A stretch of 14,654 nucleotides of DNA, taken from the NCBI GenBank assembly GCA_035510775.1, contig DATKGP010000016.1, positions 1-14,654 on the forward strand. Direction: 5' to 3'. This document shows, one piece after another, positions 5,560-12,614 of this stretch. Numbering within the stretch: position 1 is the first letter of the stretch; every line of letters begins with the position of its first letter. The translations under genes and the position numbers were made by a program. The notes below the pieces were generated by a model. That model worked only from the letters and a program-made list of their open reading frames with translations, had not been told where the DNA came from and did not search any database. Origin of the DNA: DATKGP01 sp035510775. GTDB taxonomy: Bacteria > Patescibacteriota > UBA1384 > 2-12-FULL-50-11.

Positions 5560-5859
5560 ATGTATTTGATGCCCAAGACTGCTTTAGGTAAATGGTCAGT
5601 TGGATTGAACGCCTTTTTCTTGGTCGCTGTTGCCACTTCCTGCGTGCTTGTTTTGCTACTTAAAGTGCTTAGCTTTGATAATCACTGGGCAGACGTGACG
5701 GCGGCTGTGGCATTCCCGGCCAGCATTATTGCTTTAATTACTGGGGTAATAGCGGTAAAAAAATTCGAAGAACGTTCTGCTTTGGTTTATCTATCCATTC
5801 TCGTCGGCATAGCTACCGTCCTTTTTATCCTCTTGCACAGTCTATTCATCAACGACTAA
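5560..5859 (+). CDS. Small membrane protein, three predicted helices
   Basis: I do not recognise the family. The frame stays open upstream to 5374, but the best start is the ATG at 5560, after GGAAGG with a seven-base gap; ATG 5569 is an alternative. The 99-residue product starts MYLMPKTALGKWSVGLN and has three hydrophobic segments (about residues 16-37, 48-65 and 75-96), the middle pair separated by a short KKFEERS loop. TATAAT at 5556-5561 overlaps the chosen start and would fit a -10 box for a leaderless message from 5569, but no -35 is evident. It diverges from the thymidylate synthase-like gene. Confidence 0.6.
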   Translation: MYLMPKTALGKWSVGLNAFFLVAVATSCVLVLLLKVLSFDNHWADVTAAVAFPASIIALITGVIAVKKFEERSALVYLSILVGIATVLFILLHSLFIND

Positions 5860-5894
5860 CAGAACCCTACCGAACTCGGTGACTCGGAGTAAAT

Positions 5895-6281
5895 TCAGCT
5901 AGTCGATTTGTTCAGAGAAATTGCGGCGCGGATGAGGGTTTTGAAGGCAGTCTCATTTATTTTGTCGCCATCGTGAAAATCAATCGCGCGGCGGGTGTTG
6001 CCCTCAAGGCTAGAATTGAAAAGTTTGGAAGGGTCGTCAACTTTCGCGCCTTTGGCGAAAGTCAGTTTCACCGCGCTTTTATAAGTTTCGCCGGTGCAGA
6101 TTAACCCGTCGCGAGACCAAACCGGGATGCCCCATTTCCACTCCTCGACAACTTCGGGATCGGCCTCTTTTATTAGCGAACGAAGATTTGCAAGCAATGC
6201 ACCACGCCAATCGTCGAGCTCTTTAATTCGTTCATCAATCAATTTCGTCGGCGATTCGCCGTTGGTCGCAATATTTTTCAT
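5895..6281 (-). CDS. DUF1801 / YdhG-like protein
   Basis: The 128-residue protein fits the DUF1801 (YdhG-like) family: an N-terminal helix (LIDERIKELDDWRGALLANLRSLIKEADP), then VEEWKWGIPVWSRDGLICTG and YKSAVKLTFAKGAKVDDP, and a C-terminal helix with DETAFKTLIRAA-like spacing. The family is small and soluble and its biochemical role is not settled. The ATG at 6281 is preferred because AAGG lies about nine bases upstream; an ATG ten codons farther up (6311) has no ribosome site. A weak minus-strand promoter (TTGAAA, 16 bp, TAATGT) would start near that upstream ATG. Confidence 0.82.
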   Translation of the reverse strand: MKNIATNGESPTKLIDERIKELDDWRGALLANLRSLIKEADPEVVEEWKWGIPVWSRDGLICTGETYKSAVKLTFAKGAKVDDPSKLFNSSLEGNTRRAIDFHDGDKINETAFKTLIRAAISLNKSTS

Positions 6282-6343
6282 TTTTATAACCTTAACATTA
6301 TCAACCACCATTTGGTTTTCAATGTGTGTTCTTGAAATAGTTC

Positions 6344-6372
6344 TTGGCTTGGGCCTAGTTCAAGGGTACAAT
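6344..6372 (+). promoter_or_regulatory. Candidate promoter for the 59-aa membrane protein
   Basis: TTGGCT (6344-6349) and TACAAT (6367-6372) are separated by 17 bp on the plus strand. The resulting leader would be about 125 nt, with a small CCCC/GGGG hairpin near 6393-6408. The match is moderate. Confidence 0.4.
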
Positions 6373-6504
6373 CTAGCTGTTGGATTAACTTCTCCCCTAC
6401 CTTTGGGGAATATAAGAAGACCAATATATTTAAAATCAAAGGCCCGCTATCTAAAAAGGTCGAGTAGATAGTTTCTAAATATTGGTTAATTAGAAAGGCG
6501 AAAC

Positions 6505-6684
6505 ATGGACAAAGAGACAGATCAGAGATCTAACGAAGAGTGGGCGGACTGGGCAGGGAAGAATTTCCCGTGGCGAGCTTACATGTCTTGGTTTAGCTGG
6601 GGCTCACCCGTAGGCTTAGGACTGTTCCTAGTCAGCCTAGGTGTAGTTGTATTACTCCTCCATCAAGCAGGACTAATTCGCTAG
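6505..6684 (+). CDS. Small membrane protein (59 aa)
   Basis: The reading frame runs from an ATG preceded by AGAAAGG (eight bases) to TAG, directly followed by a strong terminator. The first 30 residues are polar and Trp-rich (EEWADWAGKNFPWRAYMSWFSWG), and the rest is one hydrophobic helix (VGLGLFLVSLGVVVLLLH) ending HQAGLIR. No family is recognised. A ribosome site, a clean terminator and a coherent soluble-plus-helix pattern support a real gene despite its size. Confidence 0.7.
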   Translation: MDKETDQRSNEEWADWAGKNFPWRAYMSWFSWGSPVGLGLFLVSLGVVVLLLHQAGLIR

Positions 6685-6703
6685 AACGATAGTGAAAGAA
6701 TGA

Positions 6704-6731
6704 AAGGCCGCCCTTCACCGGGCGGTTTTTC
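6704..6731 (+). terminator. Rho-independent terminator
   Basis: CCGCCC (6708-6713) pairs with GGGCGG (6720-6725) around TTCACC and is followed by TTTTT. It lies about 24 bp after the stop of the 59-residue gene. Confidence 0.88.
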
Positions 6732-6744
6732 GTTTCACCAAGAC

Positions 6745-6800
6745 CAACTCCACCTTCATCGGTTGACGGACGGTGGACCAACTGGTTGGGGAGCAGAAAC
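6745..6800. repeat. Degenerate intergenic repeat, copy 2
   Basis: This resembles 3787-3840 over about 52 bp (see that entry). It sits between the terminator of the 59-residue gene and the end of the minus-strand 35-residue peptide. Confidence 0.4.
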
Positions 6801-6908
6801 TTAGCAGCTTGGGCCGGAGCCACAAGTGCGGAAGAACAAAGAATACACAATCTCCCAAACGATTAGGACGACTATTATAAGAACGATTGTCCAAATTATT
6901 TTTTTCAT
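6801..6908 (-). CDS. Small membrane peptide (35 aa)
   Basis: The frame starts four bases after the stop of the zinc-ribbon gene and encodes MKKIIWTIVLIIVVLIVWEI then VYSLFFRTCGSGPSC. It has a Lys pair, one long hydrophobic helix and a short Cys-containing tail. The tight spacing implies co-transcription and perhaps translational coupling, though no separate ribosome site is clear. It could be a short anchored peptide partner of the upstream protein. Because it is so short, chance cannot be excluded. Confidence 0.5.
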   Translation of the reverse strand: MKKIIWTIVLIIVVLIVWEIVYSLFFRTCGSGPSC

Positions 6909-6912
6909 ATTT

Positions 6913-7692
6913 CTACCAGCGTTTAGTTCCAGAGAAAGTCCCACTACAACGGCTCGAAGACCAAGTGCCACTAACGCCGCCGCTGGAAAAAGTGAAATTG
7001 GCGGTCATCGAACCCATATTCATCGTGGCTTTTCCGGCCGGGCCGATCTTGGCGTTGGAACCATACATATTCATTACCGCGCCATCGGTCACGCTAAAGG
7101 CGTCCAGCTCAATGGGCGAGTCACAATTTGGTTTGGTCATAGTAGTCGTATAGTAGCCGTCCCAGCTTTTTGCTGACGAACTCGAAGGGATAACAGTCCC
7201 GCCATTGTCATCGGTAGTATTAATGTGGAAGTTTTTAAAGTTGTGAAAGATGATAAACGCGACCGCTGAAATCGCCCCGATGGTAATAATAACTGATAAA
7301 ACATTGGCTAGTCTGGATTGTCGAAATTTTTCGAGGGAGGTATTGGTATGTGAAGTCTGATCTGGGGTCTGGATAGCTGGTTTCTTTCTCGGTCGAAAGA
7401 TTAACCAGCCGAAAATCACCACGAAGAAAGCCCCGAAAAAATAAAAAGCCACCCTTAATTCCCATGAACCATTTATTTGATTGTGCAGATATCCAACAAT
7501 ACTCAAATAGGTAATGAGTAGAAAAACAAGACCGATACAGCCGCACCCCCTGGAACAACCAGCCGGTTTTTTCTGTTCGGCAACTACCGGTGCGGGCTTG
7601 TCGTCTTTTTTAACTTCCAAAGTTGCCTGGCTGCATTTTTTGCAGAATTTCGCGTCTTCTTCCAGTTTAGTACCACACTTTGGGCAAAACAT
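6913..7692 (-). CDS. Zinc-ribbon membrane protein
   Basis: This 259-residue protein begins with a zinc ribbon at its extreme N-terminus (C3, C6, C17, C20 in MFCPKCGTKLEEDAKFCKKC). A charged linker is followed by three hydrophobic segments (about residues 52-69, 80-99 and 130-149) and a Ser/Thr/Gly-rich C-terminal domain of about 105 residues with a Cys pair, which would lie outside the cell by topology. The ATG at 7692 is chosen for the AGGAGGG before it; the frame extends 24 codons farther without support. It probably forms a two-gene unit with the 35-residue peptide. N-terminal zinc ribbons on membrane proteins are common in Gram-positive-like bacteria. The function is unknown. Confidence 0.85.
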   Translation of the reverse strand: MFCPKCGTKLEEDAKFCKKCSQATLEVKKDDKPAPVVAEQKKPAGCSRGCGCIGLVFLLITYLSIVGYLHNQINGSWELRVAFYFFGAFFVVIFGWLIFRPRKKPAIQTPDQTSHTNTSLEKFRQSRLANVLSVIITIGAISAVAFIIFHNFKNFHINTTDDNGGTVIPSSSSAKSWDGYYTTTMTKPNCDSPIELDAFSVTDGAVMNMYGSNAKIGPAGKATMNMGSMTANFTFSSGGVSGTWSSSRCSGTFSGTKRW

Positions 7693-7810
7693 TTTCCCTC
7701 CTGTTTCCGCTCTACTCGCCGACAAACTTGGAGTAAAGCCATGAAGGAAAAAAGAATTCGACACTCGCAGGACATAGTAAAGAAAAACTCTGAATTAAGA
7801 CTGAATATTA

Positions 7811-7833
7811 TGTTACAGTTTAGTTGAGGAGGG
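7811..7833 (+). promoter_or_regulatory. Extended -10 and ribosome site of the M23-like gene
   Basis: TG-T-TACAGT at 7811-7819 fits an extended -10 box, and AGGAGGGG follows directly. A near-identical arrangement (TG-T-TACGAT, then GAGGAGGG) precedes the S53 peptidase gene at 11420-11442. No good -35 is seen in either. Confidence 0.45.
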
Positions 7834-7836
7834 GTA

Positions 7837-8571
7837 ATGGCATTCATCAAAAGGTTTTGGTGGGTCGGGCTAATTGTGATAGTTGGCCTCGGCGGTACTT
7901 GGGCAATTATGACTTTCGTGGTTCACCCAAAAACAGGCAATAACTCAAACAATTCTAATCAGTCAAACTCAAACGCTCCCGAACAACGCATCAGCATATC
8001 CTTGCCATTTCCGGCCAGCAACGACCCGTACGGTATTATGCCGATGGGCGAAACGGTTCATCACTCGGCTCCGATTGGCCACCCGGGAATCGACTTTTTC
8101 TGGCACGTTCAACCAGTTTTAACTGCCAGTTTTGACGGCGCAGTTACGTCAATTTCTAAAGACAAGAACGAATCTTCAGACGGTACGGCCTATTGGGTCG
8201 TTTTAATTCAATCGACAAACGGGCAGTTCGTCGCCAACTACGGAGAGTTGGTTGACTACAACCAAACGCTAGCGGTAGGTAGCCAAGTTAAGCAAGGCGA
8301 CTCGATCGGCCATCCGCACGACAAAGGCAACAGCGACTTTATGACTCACTGGTCATTCCAAACCTCTCACGACGGTGAGCTGACGCTCTGCCCGTTGACA
8401 TATTTTGATTCCAGTTCGCTGGCGCGACTAGATGCGATTTGGGCTAATACCACTCTTGAGGCTTACGCCGACAAGAACCAATTCCCCAAAATTTGCAACG
8501 GTGTTTTCGACGGCCTCGACTCAATTGCCGCTCACGACCAAATGCGTCAGCAACTGGGTTTAAATAAATAG
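7837..8571 (+). CDS. M23 (LytM-fold) family envelope protein
   Basis: The 244-residue protein has an N-terminal anchor helix (about residues 8-28), an Asn/Ser-rich linker (34-47), and an M23-like domain from about 80 to 180. Family features are GHPGIDF (H82 and D86, the HxxxD zinc motif), beta-strand repeats with FDGAVTSI and FVANYGELVD, and the VGSQVKQGDSIGHPH turn at 147-161. The final HxH motif is degraded: H171 remains but the first His position is Met169. M23 enzymes cut peptidoglycan peptides; with one zinc ligand replaced this may be a non-catalytic LytM regulator or an altered enzyme. The ribosome site is AGGAGGGG. It is divergent from the zinc-ribbon gene. Confidence 0.82.
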   Translation: MAFIKRFWWVGLIVIVGLGGTWAIMTFVVHPKTGNNSNNSNQSNSNAPEQRISISLPFPASNDPYGIMPMGETVHHSAPIGHPGIDFFWHVQPVLTASFDGAVTSISKDKNESSDGTAYWVVLIQSTNGQFVANYGELVDYNQTLAVGSQVKQGDSIGHPHDKGNSDFMTHWSFQTSHDGELTLCPLTYFDSSSLARLDAIWANTTLEAYADKNQFPKICNGVFDGLDSIAAHDQMRQQLGLNK

Positions 8572-8663
8572 ACATACGGGCTAGAAAACCGAGAATTTAG
8601 TCTAGCTCAAACCGGACTGCGATTCCCAAAATTCGGACCCCAAAAAGACCGCCAACTAATCCC

Positions 8664-8691
8664 TCGACAATCGTTGGCGCAAGAGTAAAGT
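8664..8691 (+). promoter_or_regulatory. Candidate promoter of the SDR gene (leaderless)
   Basis: TCGACA (8664-8669), 16 bp, then TAAAGT (8686-8691). Transcription would begin at or next to the ATG at 8699, which fits the absence of a ribosome site. The same -35 variant and 16-bp spacing occur before the heliorhodopsin gene. Confidence 0.45.
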
Positions 8692-8698
8692 TTAAGTT

Positions 8699-9505
8699 AT
8701 GAAGCTATCTCCGCTGACCCAGTTAATCGATTTGACGAGTAAGGTTGCCATCGTCACCGGCGGAGCGATGGGTATCGGCCAAGGGATTGTTGCTCGTTTG
8801 GCCGAGGCCGGGGCAACGGTTCTGATCGCCGATATGAACGAGCAAGTCGCCCAAACAACTGCCCAAGAATTATCGAGCAAGGGCTGGAAGGTCGAGGCAC
8901 TGCGAGTTGACGTCTCCAGCGAAGCCGACGTTCAGAAAATGGTCGCCGCCTGCCGGGAAAAGTTTGGCCGAATCGATATCTTGGTCAATAACGCTGGTAT
9001 TTATCCGGCGAAGTCGGTGGCCGAGATTACCACAGCCGACTTTGAAAAGGTTATCCGCGTCAATTTACAGAGCGTTTTTCTGACAACCAAATATGCTAGC
9101 GAGGTGATGAAACAGCAGGGCGGCGGTAGGATAATTAATATTACCTCGATTGACGCGCTCCACCCATCGATGGTCGGCTTGAGCCTCTACGACGCTTCCA
9201 AACACGGGGTCTGGGGTTTCACTAAGAGCTCGGCCTTGGAGCTAGCGCCAGACAAAATTTGGGTTAATGCCATCGCTCCGGGCAGCATTCAAACTCCTGG
9301 CGCGGCGGCATCGGAAGCAACCGAGCCAGCGGTCGACGCCGAAACGCTCAAAAAACAGACCGAAGCCTTTATCAGTAAAATTCCGATGGGGCGAATTGGC
9401 ATACCGGACGACATCGGCAAAGTCGCTCTCTTTTTGGCCAGTGACCTTGCCAGTTATATGACCGGCGAACAAATCGTCGTCGACGGCGGAATTCTACTTA
9501 GTTAA
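8699..9505 (+). CDS. Short-chain dehydrogenase/reductase (SDR), classical type
   Basis: The 268-residue protein is a cytoplasmic NAD(P)-dependent oxidoreductase of the classical SDR family. It has the cofactor motif TGGAMGIG (residues 20-27), D45 after the second strand (favouring NAD over NADP), the NNAG motif (97-100), and the catalytic set N122, S150, Y164 and K168 (YDASK). The C-terminus ends in the family pattern YMTGEQIVVDGG. Closest relatives by style are 3-oxoacyl-ACP reductase or sugar/alcohol dehydrogenases; the substrate cannot be told from sequence. It is monocistronic and probably leaderless. Confidence 0.93.
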   Translation: MKLSPLTQLIDLTSKVAIVTGGAMGIGQGIVARLAEAGATVLIADMNEQVAQTTAQELSSKGWKVEALRVDVSSEADVQKMVAACREKFGRIDILVNNAGIYPAKSVAEITTADFEKVIRVNLQSVFLTTKYASEVMKQQGGGRIINITSIDALHPSMVGLSLYDASKHGVWGFTKSSALELAPDKIWVNAIAPGSIQTPGAAASEATEPAVDAETLKKQTEAFISKIPMGRIGIPDDIGKVALFLASDLASYMTGEQIVVDGGILLS

Positions 9506-9522
9506 CCAGGAAGCAAAGAGTA

Positions 9523-9548
9523 AGCCGACCCCACACTGGGAGTCGGCT
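9523..9548 (-). terminator. Hairpin after the acidic protein gene
   Basis: AGCCGAC (9523-9529) pairs with GTCGGCT (9542-9548), with further pairing inside. It is read on the minus strand downstream of the gene ending at 9572. It could serve both that gene and the convergent SDR gene; no strong T tract is present. Confidence 0.5.
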
Positions 9549-9571
9549 AGGGTTGGATTGGCGAGATTGCC

Positions 9572-9829
9572 TTACTCGGCCGGTTTTTCTTCGGCGGCGA
9601 GTTCGGCTTCTTCGCTTGGTCCGGTTTCCGGCGCGGCTCCGGTTGGGGCGTCTCCAGCTGGCTCTTCAGGTCCCTCTTTCTCGGGCTCGGCATCCGTAGA
9701 TGCTTCTCCCGAGGCCTGGGCTTCAGCTTGAGCGTCCGTTTCCGTCGCTTCCGGCTCTTGGGTGGCTACCGCATCTTCGGCGGCAGCTGGAGGCTTCAGA
9801 TCTTCTTGCTTTTCGGTATCTTCGGCCAT
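9572..9829 (-). CDS. Acidic, Ala/Pro/Glu-rich disordered protein
   Basis: This 85-residue protein is almost entirely Ala, Glu, Pro, Thr and Gly, with no aromatic residue, no Cys and one Lys-containing start (MAEDTEKQEDLKPP). It is strongly acidic and predicted to be intrinsically disordered. AAGGAGAC just before the ATG supports translation. Similar acidic tails occur on translation and nucleoid proteins, and free-standing versions are known, but no function can be given. It has its own terminator-like hairpin. Confidence 0.75.
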   Translation of the reverse strand: MAEDTEKQEDLKPPAAAEDAVATQEPEATETDAQAEAQASGEASTDAEPEKEGPEEPAGDAPTGAAPETGPSEEAELAAEEKPAE

Positions 9830-9942
9830 AGTCTCCTTCAGCCTTGCACGGTCAGTCCAGAGCGGCTCTGCCTACAAGGCCGCGAGAATTATTTTATCAC
9901 GGCTGATAGGTGGAAATCAAAAGACTGGTAAGGGAAGTGAAT

Positions 9943-10308
9943 TTAGCTGTTTTTCGGGGAATTCTTCAGTATTTCGTCAACGGTGTTGGCGATGTGAGTT
10001 AGGGCTTGATGGTCGGCATCGGCCTTGGCGGCGCGCAACTGGTCGGCTTTCATGTTGGTTCGCTGAATGGCGTGCAATGCCCACCACTGAATCCAGCTAC
10101 CGGAGATTACTCCAAGGGTAATTTTGACGCTATCAGGAAGCGGGATTATCAACAAAGGAACAATTAAGGCGATGTCGAACATAATCATTGAGGCCAGAAC
10201 GTTGTTGGCGAAAAAATCGAGTACCGCGTGATTGGCTTTAATAAAACCGTTGTCGCTTTTTGGCTTCAACAATTCTCTCGGATGAACAACCTGGCTATTT
10301 TTTTCCAT
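9943..10308 (-). CDS. Two-helix membrane protein, DUF1003/iron-permease-like
   Basis: The 121-residue protein has two hydrophobic helices (about residues 34-57 and 63-81) followed by a charged amphipathic C-terminus (RTNMKADQLRAAKADADHQALTHIANTVDEILK, about 83-115). Paired helices followed by an IQR-containing helix and a KAD-DH-AL segment are reminiscent of DUF1003 and low-affinity iron permease-like proteins, but the match is by pattern only. The gene is the third of a minus-strand series after the SPFH gene. An extended -10 (TG-G-TACAAT) sits six bases before the ATG, hinting at an internal leaderless promoter. Confidence 0.7.
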   Translation of the reverse strand: MEKNSQVVHPRELLKPKSDNGFIKANHAVLDFFANNVLASMIMFDIALIVPLLIIPLPDSVKITLGVISGSWIQWWALHAIQRTNMKADQLRAAKADADHQALTHIANTVDEILKNSPKNS

Positions 10309-10325
10309 AGCCTAATTGTACCAAT

Positions 10326-10547
10326 TTACTTGAGCCACTCGGAACCTGGTTTGCCGCCGGTCAGATAACAAAAAACGCACAGAACAATAACCAGCCCGAC
10401 GATAATTAGCCAGTTAACACCAAAAAAGTGAACCGCCAATAAAAGTAACCCTAGCCAAATCAATAGCGCCAGCCAGCCTTCCCAGGTTATCGGTCGCCAG
10501 CCCCAACCCAAATATTTCGGCCCAAACCACGGTTTTTTAGTAATCAT
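10326..10547 (-). CDS. Small membrane protein (73 aa)
   Basis: The protein starts MITKKPWFGPKYLGWGWRPI, a Trp-, Pro- and Gly-rich cap, and then has two hydrophobic helices (about residues 24-42 and 44-63) ending GGKPGSEWLK. The cap-plus-two-helix layout is common among short uncharacterised bacterial membrane proteins. Its start overlaps the stop of the SPFH gene (TGATG), so it is translationally coupled to it and may work with the membrane microdomain scaffold. Confidence 0.8.
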   Translation of the reverse strand: MITKKPWFGPKYLGWGWRPITWEGWLALLIWLGLLLLAVHFFGVNWLIIVGLVIVLCVFCYLTGGKPGSEWLK

Positions 10548-11314
10548 CAGCTAAGCAAGTCCTTTTTAACGGTTTGAATTACGTCCTGCAGAGTAGACAT
10601 AAATTGAGCCGGGAAAATAATGGTCGAATTCTTTTCGGCGCTGATTTCCGACAAGGTTTGCAAGGTGCGAAGTTGAAGGGCAATCGGGTGTTTGGAAATA
10701 ATATCCGAAGCCTCTCCTAGTTTGGTGGCCGCCTGCATCTCACCTTCGGCGGCGACGATTTTAGCTCGACGTTCACGTTCGGCTTCGGCTTCTTTGGCCA
10801 TGGCCCGCTGCATATTCTCTGGCAACGTAATGTCTTTAATTTCCACCGCCGTCACTTGCACACCCCATGCCTCAGTATGGCTATCGATGACTTCTTTAAT
10901 CTGGCCATTGATATCGGCGGTTTTAGCTAAAAGCTGGTCGAGCATAAACTGACCGATGACATTTCGAACGGTCGTCTGACTGATTTGATTGACGGCGCTC
11001 TCGACGTTTTCAATAGCGATGACGGATTTTTCCGGATCAATCACTTTGAAGTAGGCGACGGCGGCAATATCAATCGAGACATTGTCGCGAGTGATAATTT
11101 TCTGGGACGGAATCGCCATAGTGACGATCCGGAAACTGGCCTTAGTGGCGCGTTCAAACAAAGGGATTACATAAGTTAGTCCCGGACCGCGAACATTTTT
11201 GAATTTCCCCAAGAAAAAGACTACCAAACGTTCATACTCTTTGACGGCCCGAATCCCGCCAAGTAGTATCACCACCACCACGCCCAGTATCGGATACCAT
11301 ATATTGTTTGTCAT
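10547..11314 (-). CDS. SPFH/Band 7 slipin (stomatin-like) protein
   Basis: This 255-residue membrane scaffold protein has an N-terminal anchor helix (about residues 6-21), the slipin signature EYERLVVFFLGKF--VRGPGLTYVIP (26-51), the SPFH domain to about 175 (IDIAAVAYFKVIDPEK, WGVQVTAVEIKDITLP), and a charged coiled-coil (AMAKEAEAERERRAKIVAAEGE, about 170-192). Slipins oligomerise in membrane microdomains and often act with NfeD-type proteins; no NfeD gene is seen, but two small membrane proteins follow. TTGAAA, 17 bp, TAGGAT ends eight bases before the ATG, so the message may be leaderless. Confidence 0.95.
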   Translation of the reverse strand: MTNNIWYPILGVVVVILLGGIRAVKEYERLVVFFLGKFKNVRGPGLTYVIPLFERATKASFRIVTMAIPSQKIITRDNVSIDIAAVAYFKVIDPEKSVIAIENVESAVNQISQTTVRNVIGQFMLDQLLAKTADINGQIKEVIDSHTEAWGVQVTAVEIKDITLPENMQRAMAKEAEAERERRAKIVAAEGEMQAATKLGEASDIISKHPIALQLRTLQTLSEISAEKNSTIIFPAQFMSTLQDVIQTVKKDLLS

Positions 11315-11419
11315 TTGGCCTAATCCTAGGCCTGTTGGAACACAATTTCAAGAACCTTTCAACCAAGCTCAAATGAAGTATGCCGACACTTGACATTTGT
11401 ACGTTTTATGTTCGGTTTG

Positions 11420-11442
11420 TGTTACGATTTTCATGAGGAGGG
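11420..11442 (+). promoter_or_regulatory. Extended -10 and ribosome site of the S53 gene
   Basis: TG-T-TACGAT (11420-11428) is followed by GAGGAGGG. TTGACA at 11390-11395 is 27 bp away, too far for a canonical pair, so the -35 is unresolved. Confidence 0.4.
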
Positions 11443-11445
11443 AAA

Positions 11446-12561
11446 ATGATAAAATGGTTTTTGTTCGGTCTGGCTCTGGTATTCGTAACAGTCTTGGGTT
11501 TGCCACCCGGAAGCACAGACGCCGCCTATCACTTTGCCAACTTTAAGGGCAAACCGCCAATCCATCAGTTTGGTTCGGCCAGCAACAAACCCAGCGGTCT
11601 GTCGCCCAGCCAAATTAAAGCCGCCTATAACTTGCCGACTTCTGGCGGTCACGGCACAATCGCCATTATCGGCGCCTACAACGACACTACCATCGAACAC
11701 GATCTGGGAGTTTTTAGCACCCAATATAATTTGCCCGCTTGCACAACCGCCAACAAATGTCTGGAAATTCACTCTCTGGGCAGTACTTACAACTCCGGCT
11801 GGTCGATGGAAACCTCGCTCGACGTCGAATGGTCGCACGCCATCGCCCCGAGCGCCAAGATTCTTTTGGTCGAAGCTAAAACGCCGAGCGGTGCTAATTT
11901 AATTGCCGCTGTTGATTATGCCCGCTCGCGCTCTGACGTCGTGGCGGTTTCGATGAGCTGGGGCGGCGCCGAATTCTCCGACGAAACCACGCTTGATAGT
12001 CATTTCACCAGTTCCGGCGGAAAAATAACCTTTTTTGCTTCAAGCGGCGATAACGGCACTGGCGCTAGCTGGCCGGCCGCTTCGCCGAACGTGGTGGCCG
12101 TCGGTGGTACTCACATCAATTTTTCTAGCAGGAAATTAACGAGCGAGACAGCCTGGAGTGGCAGCGGCGGCGGGGTGAGCGCTTACGAGAAAGAACCCAG
12201 CTACCAAGCTGATTACAATATCAGCCAAGCTAACGGTCACCGAGCAATTCCCGACGTCAGTTACAACGCTGATCCCAGTTCCGGTTTCTCTGTTTACCGC
12301 TCGACCCAGAAATCAACCAAGAACGGTTGGTATGTTTTTGGCGGCACCAGCGCCGGCGCTCCGCAATGGGCGGCCATCAAATCGCTTGGTTTGTCAGCCG
12401 ACAACGGCAAGTTCTACACCGACAAGGCCTCGGCCAGCAACGGTCAGTACTTCCGCGATATCACCACCGGCTCGAACGGCTCTTGCGGCTTCTACTGTAG
12501 CGCCCGGAAACACTACGATTACGTTACTGGTCTTGGCAGCCCACTAACAAGTAAGTTCTGA
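11446..12561 (+). CDS. Secreted S53 (sedolisin-type) serine peptidase
   Basis: This 371-residue peptidase has a signal peptide (about residues 1-27). The sedolisin triad is clear: E122 and D126 in METSLDVEW, and S302 in GGTSAGAPQWAA. The oxyanion Asp is D202 in SSGDNG. The C-terminal calcium-site pattern is present: FRDITTGSNG (337-346) and YDYVTGLGSP (357-366). S53 enzymes digest proteins outside the cell, usually at acid pH. Most carry a large prodomain; here only about 20 residues separate the signal from GLSPSQIKAAYNLP, the start of the peptidase core, so the prodomain is missing. Two Cys (C99, C105) and C347/C351 could form disulfides. AGGAGGG precedes the ATG. Confidence 0.95.
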   Translation: MIKWFLFGLALVFVTVLGLPPGSTDAAYHFANFKGKPPIHQFGSASNKPSGLSPSQIKAAYNLPTSGGHGTIAIIGAYNDTTIEHDLGVFSTQYNLPACTTANKCLEIHSLGSTYNSGWSMETSLDVEWSHAIAPSAKILLVEAKTPSGANLIAAVDYARSRSDVVAVSMSWGGAEFSDETTLDSHFTSSGGKITFFASSGDNGTGASWPAASPNVVAVGGTHINFSSRKLTSETAWSGSGGGVSAYEKEPSYQADYNISQANGHRAIPDVSYNADPSSGFSVYRSTQKSTKNGWYVFGGTSAGAPQWAAIKSLGLSADNGKFYTDKASASNGQYFRDITTGSNGSCGFYCSARKHYDYVTGLGSPLTSKF

Positions 12562-12570
12562 ATTCTTTAC

Positions 12571-12598
12571 TCGACATTCAGCCAAGCGTTAGTACACT
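12571..12598 (+). promoter_or_regulatory. Heliorhodopsin promoter
   Basis: TCGACA (12571-12576), 16-bp spacer, TACACT (12593-12598). Transcription would start about 12605, giving a very short leader that carries AGGAGGG (12606-12612). Confidence 0.5.
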
Positions 12599-12614
12599 AT
12601 AAATAAGGAGGGAA

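Noticed and set aside
6826..7176. Plus-strand frames opposite the zinc-ribbon gene
   Set aside because: They lack a credible start and lie antisense to a gene with a clear ribosome site, Cys motif and membrane helices.
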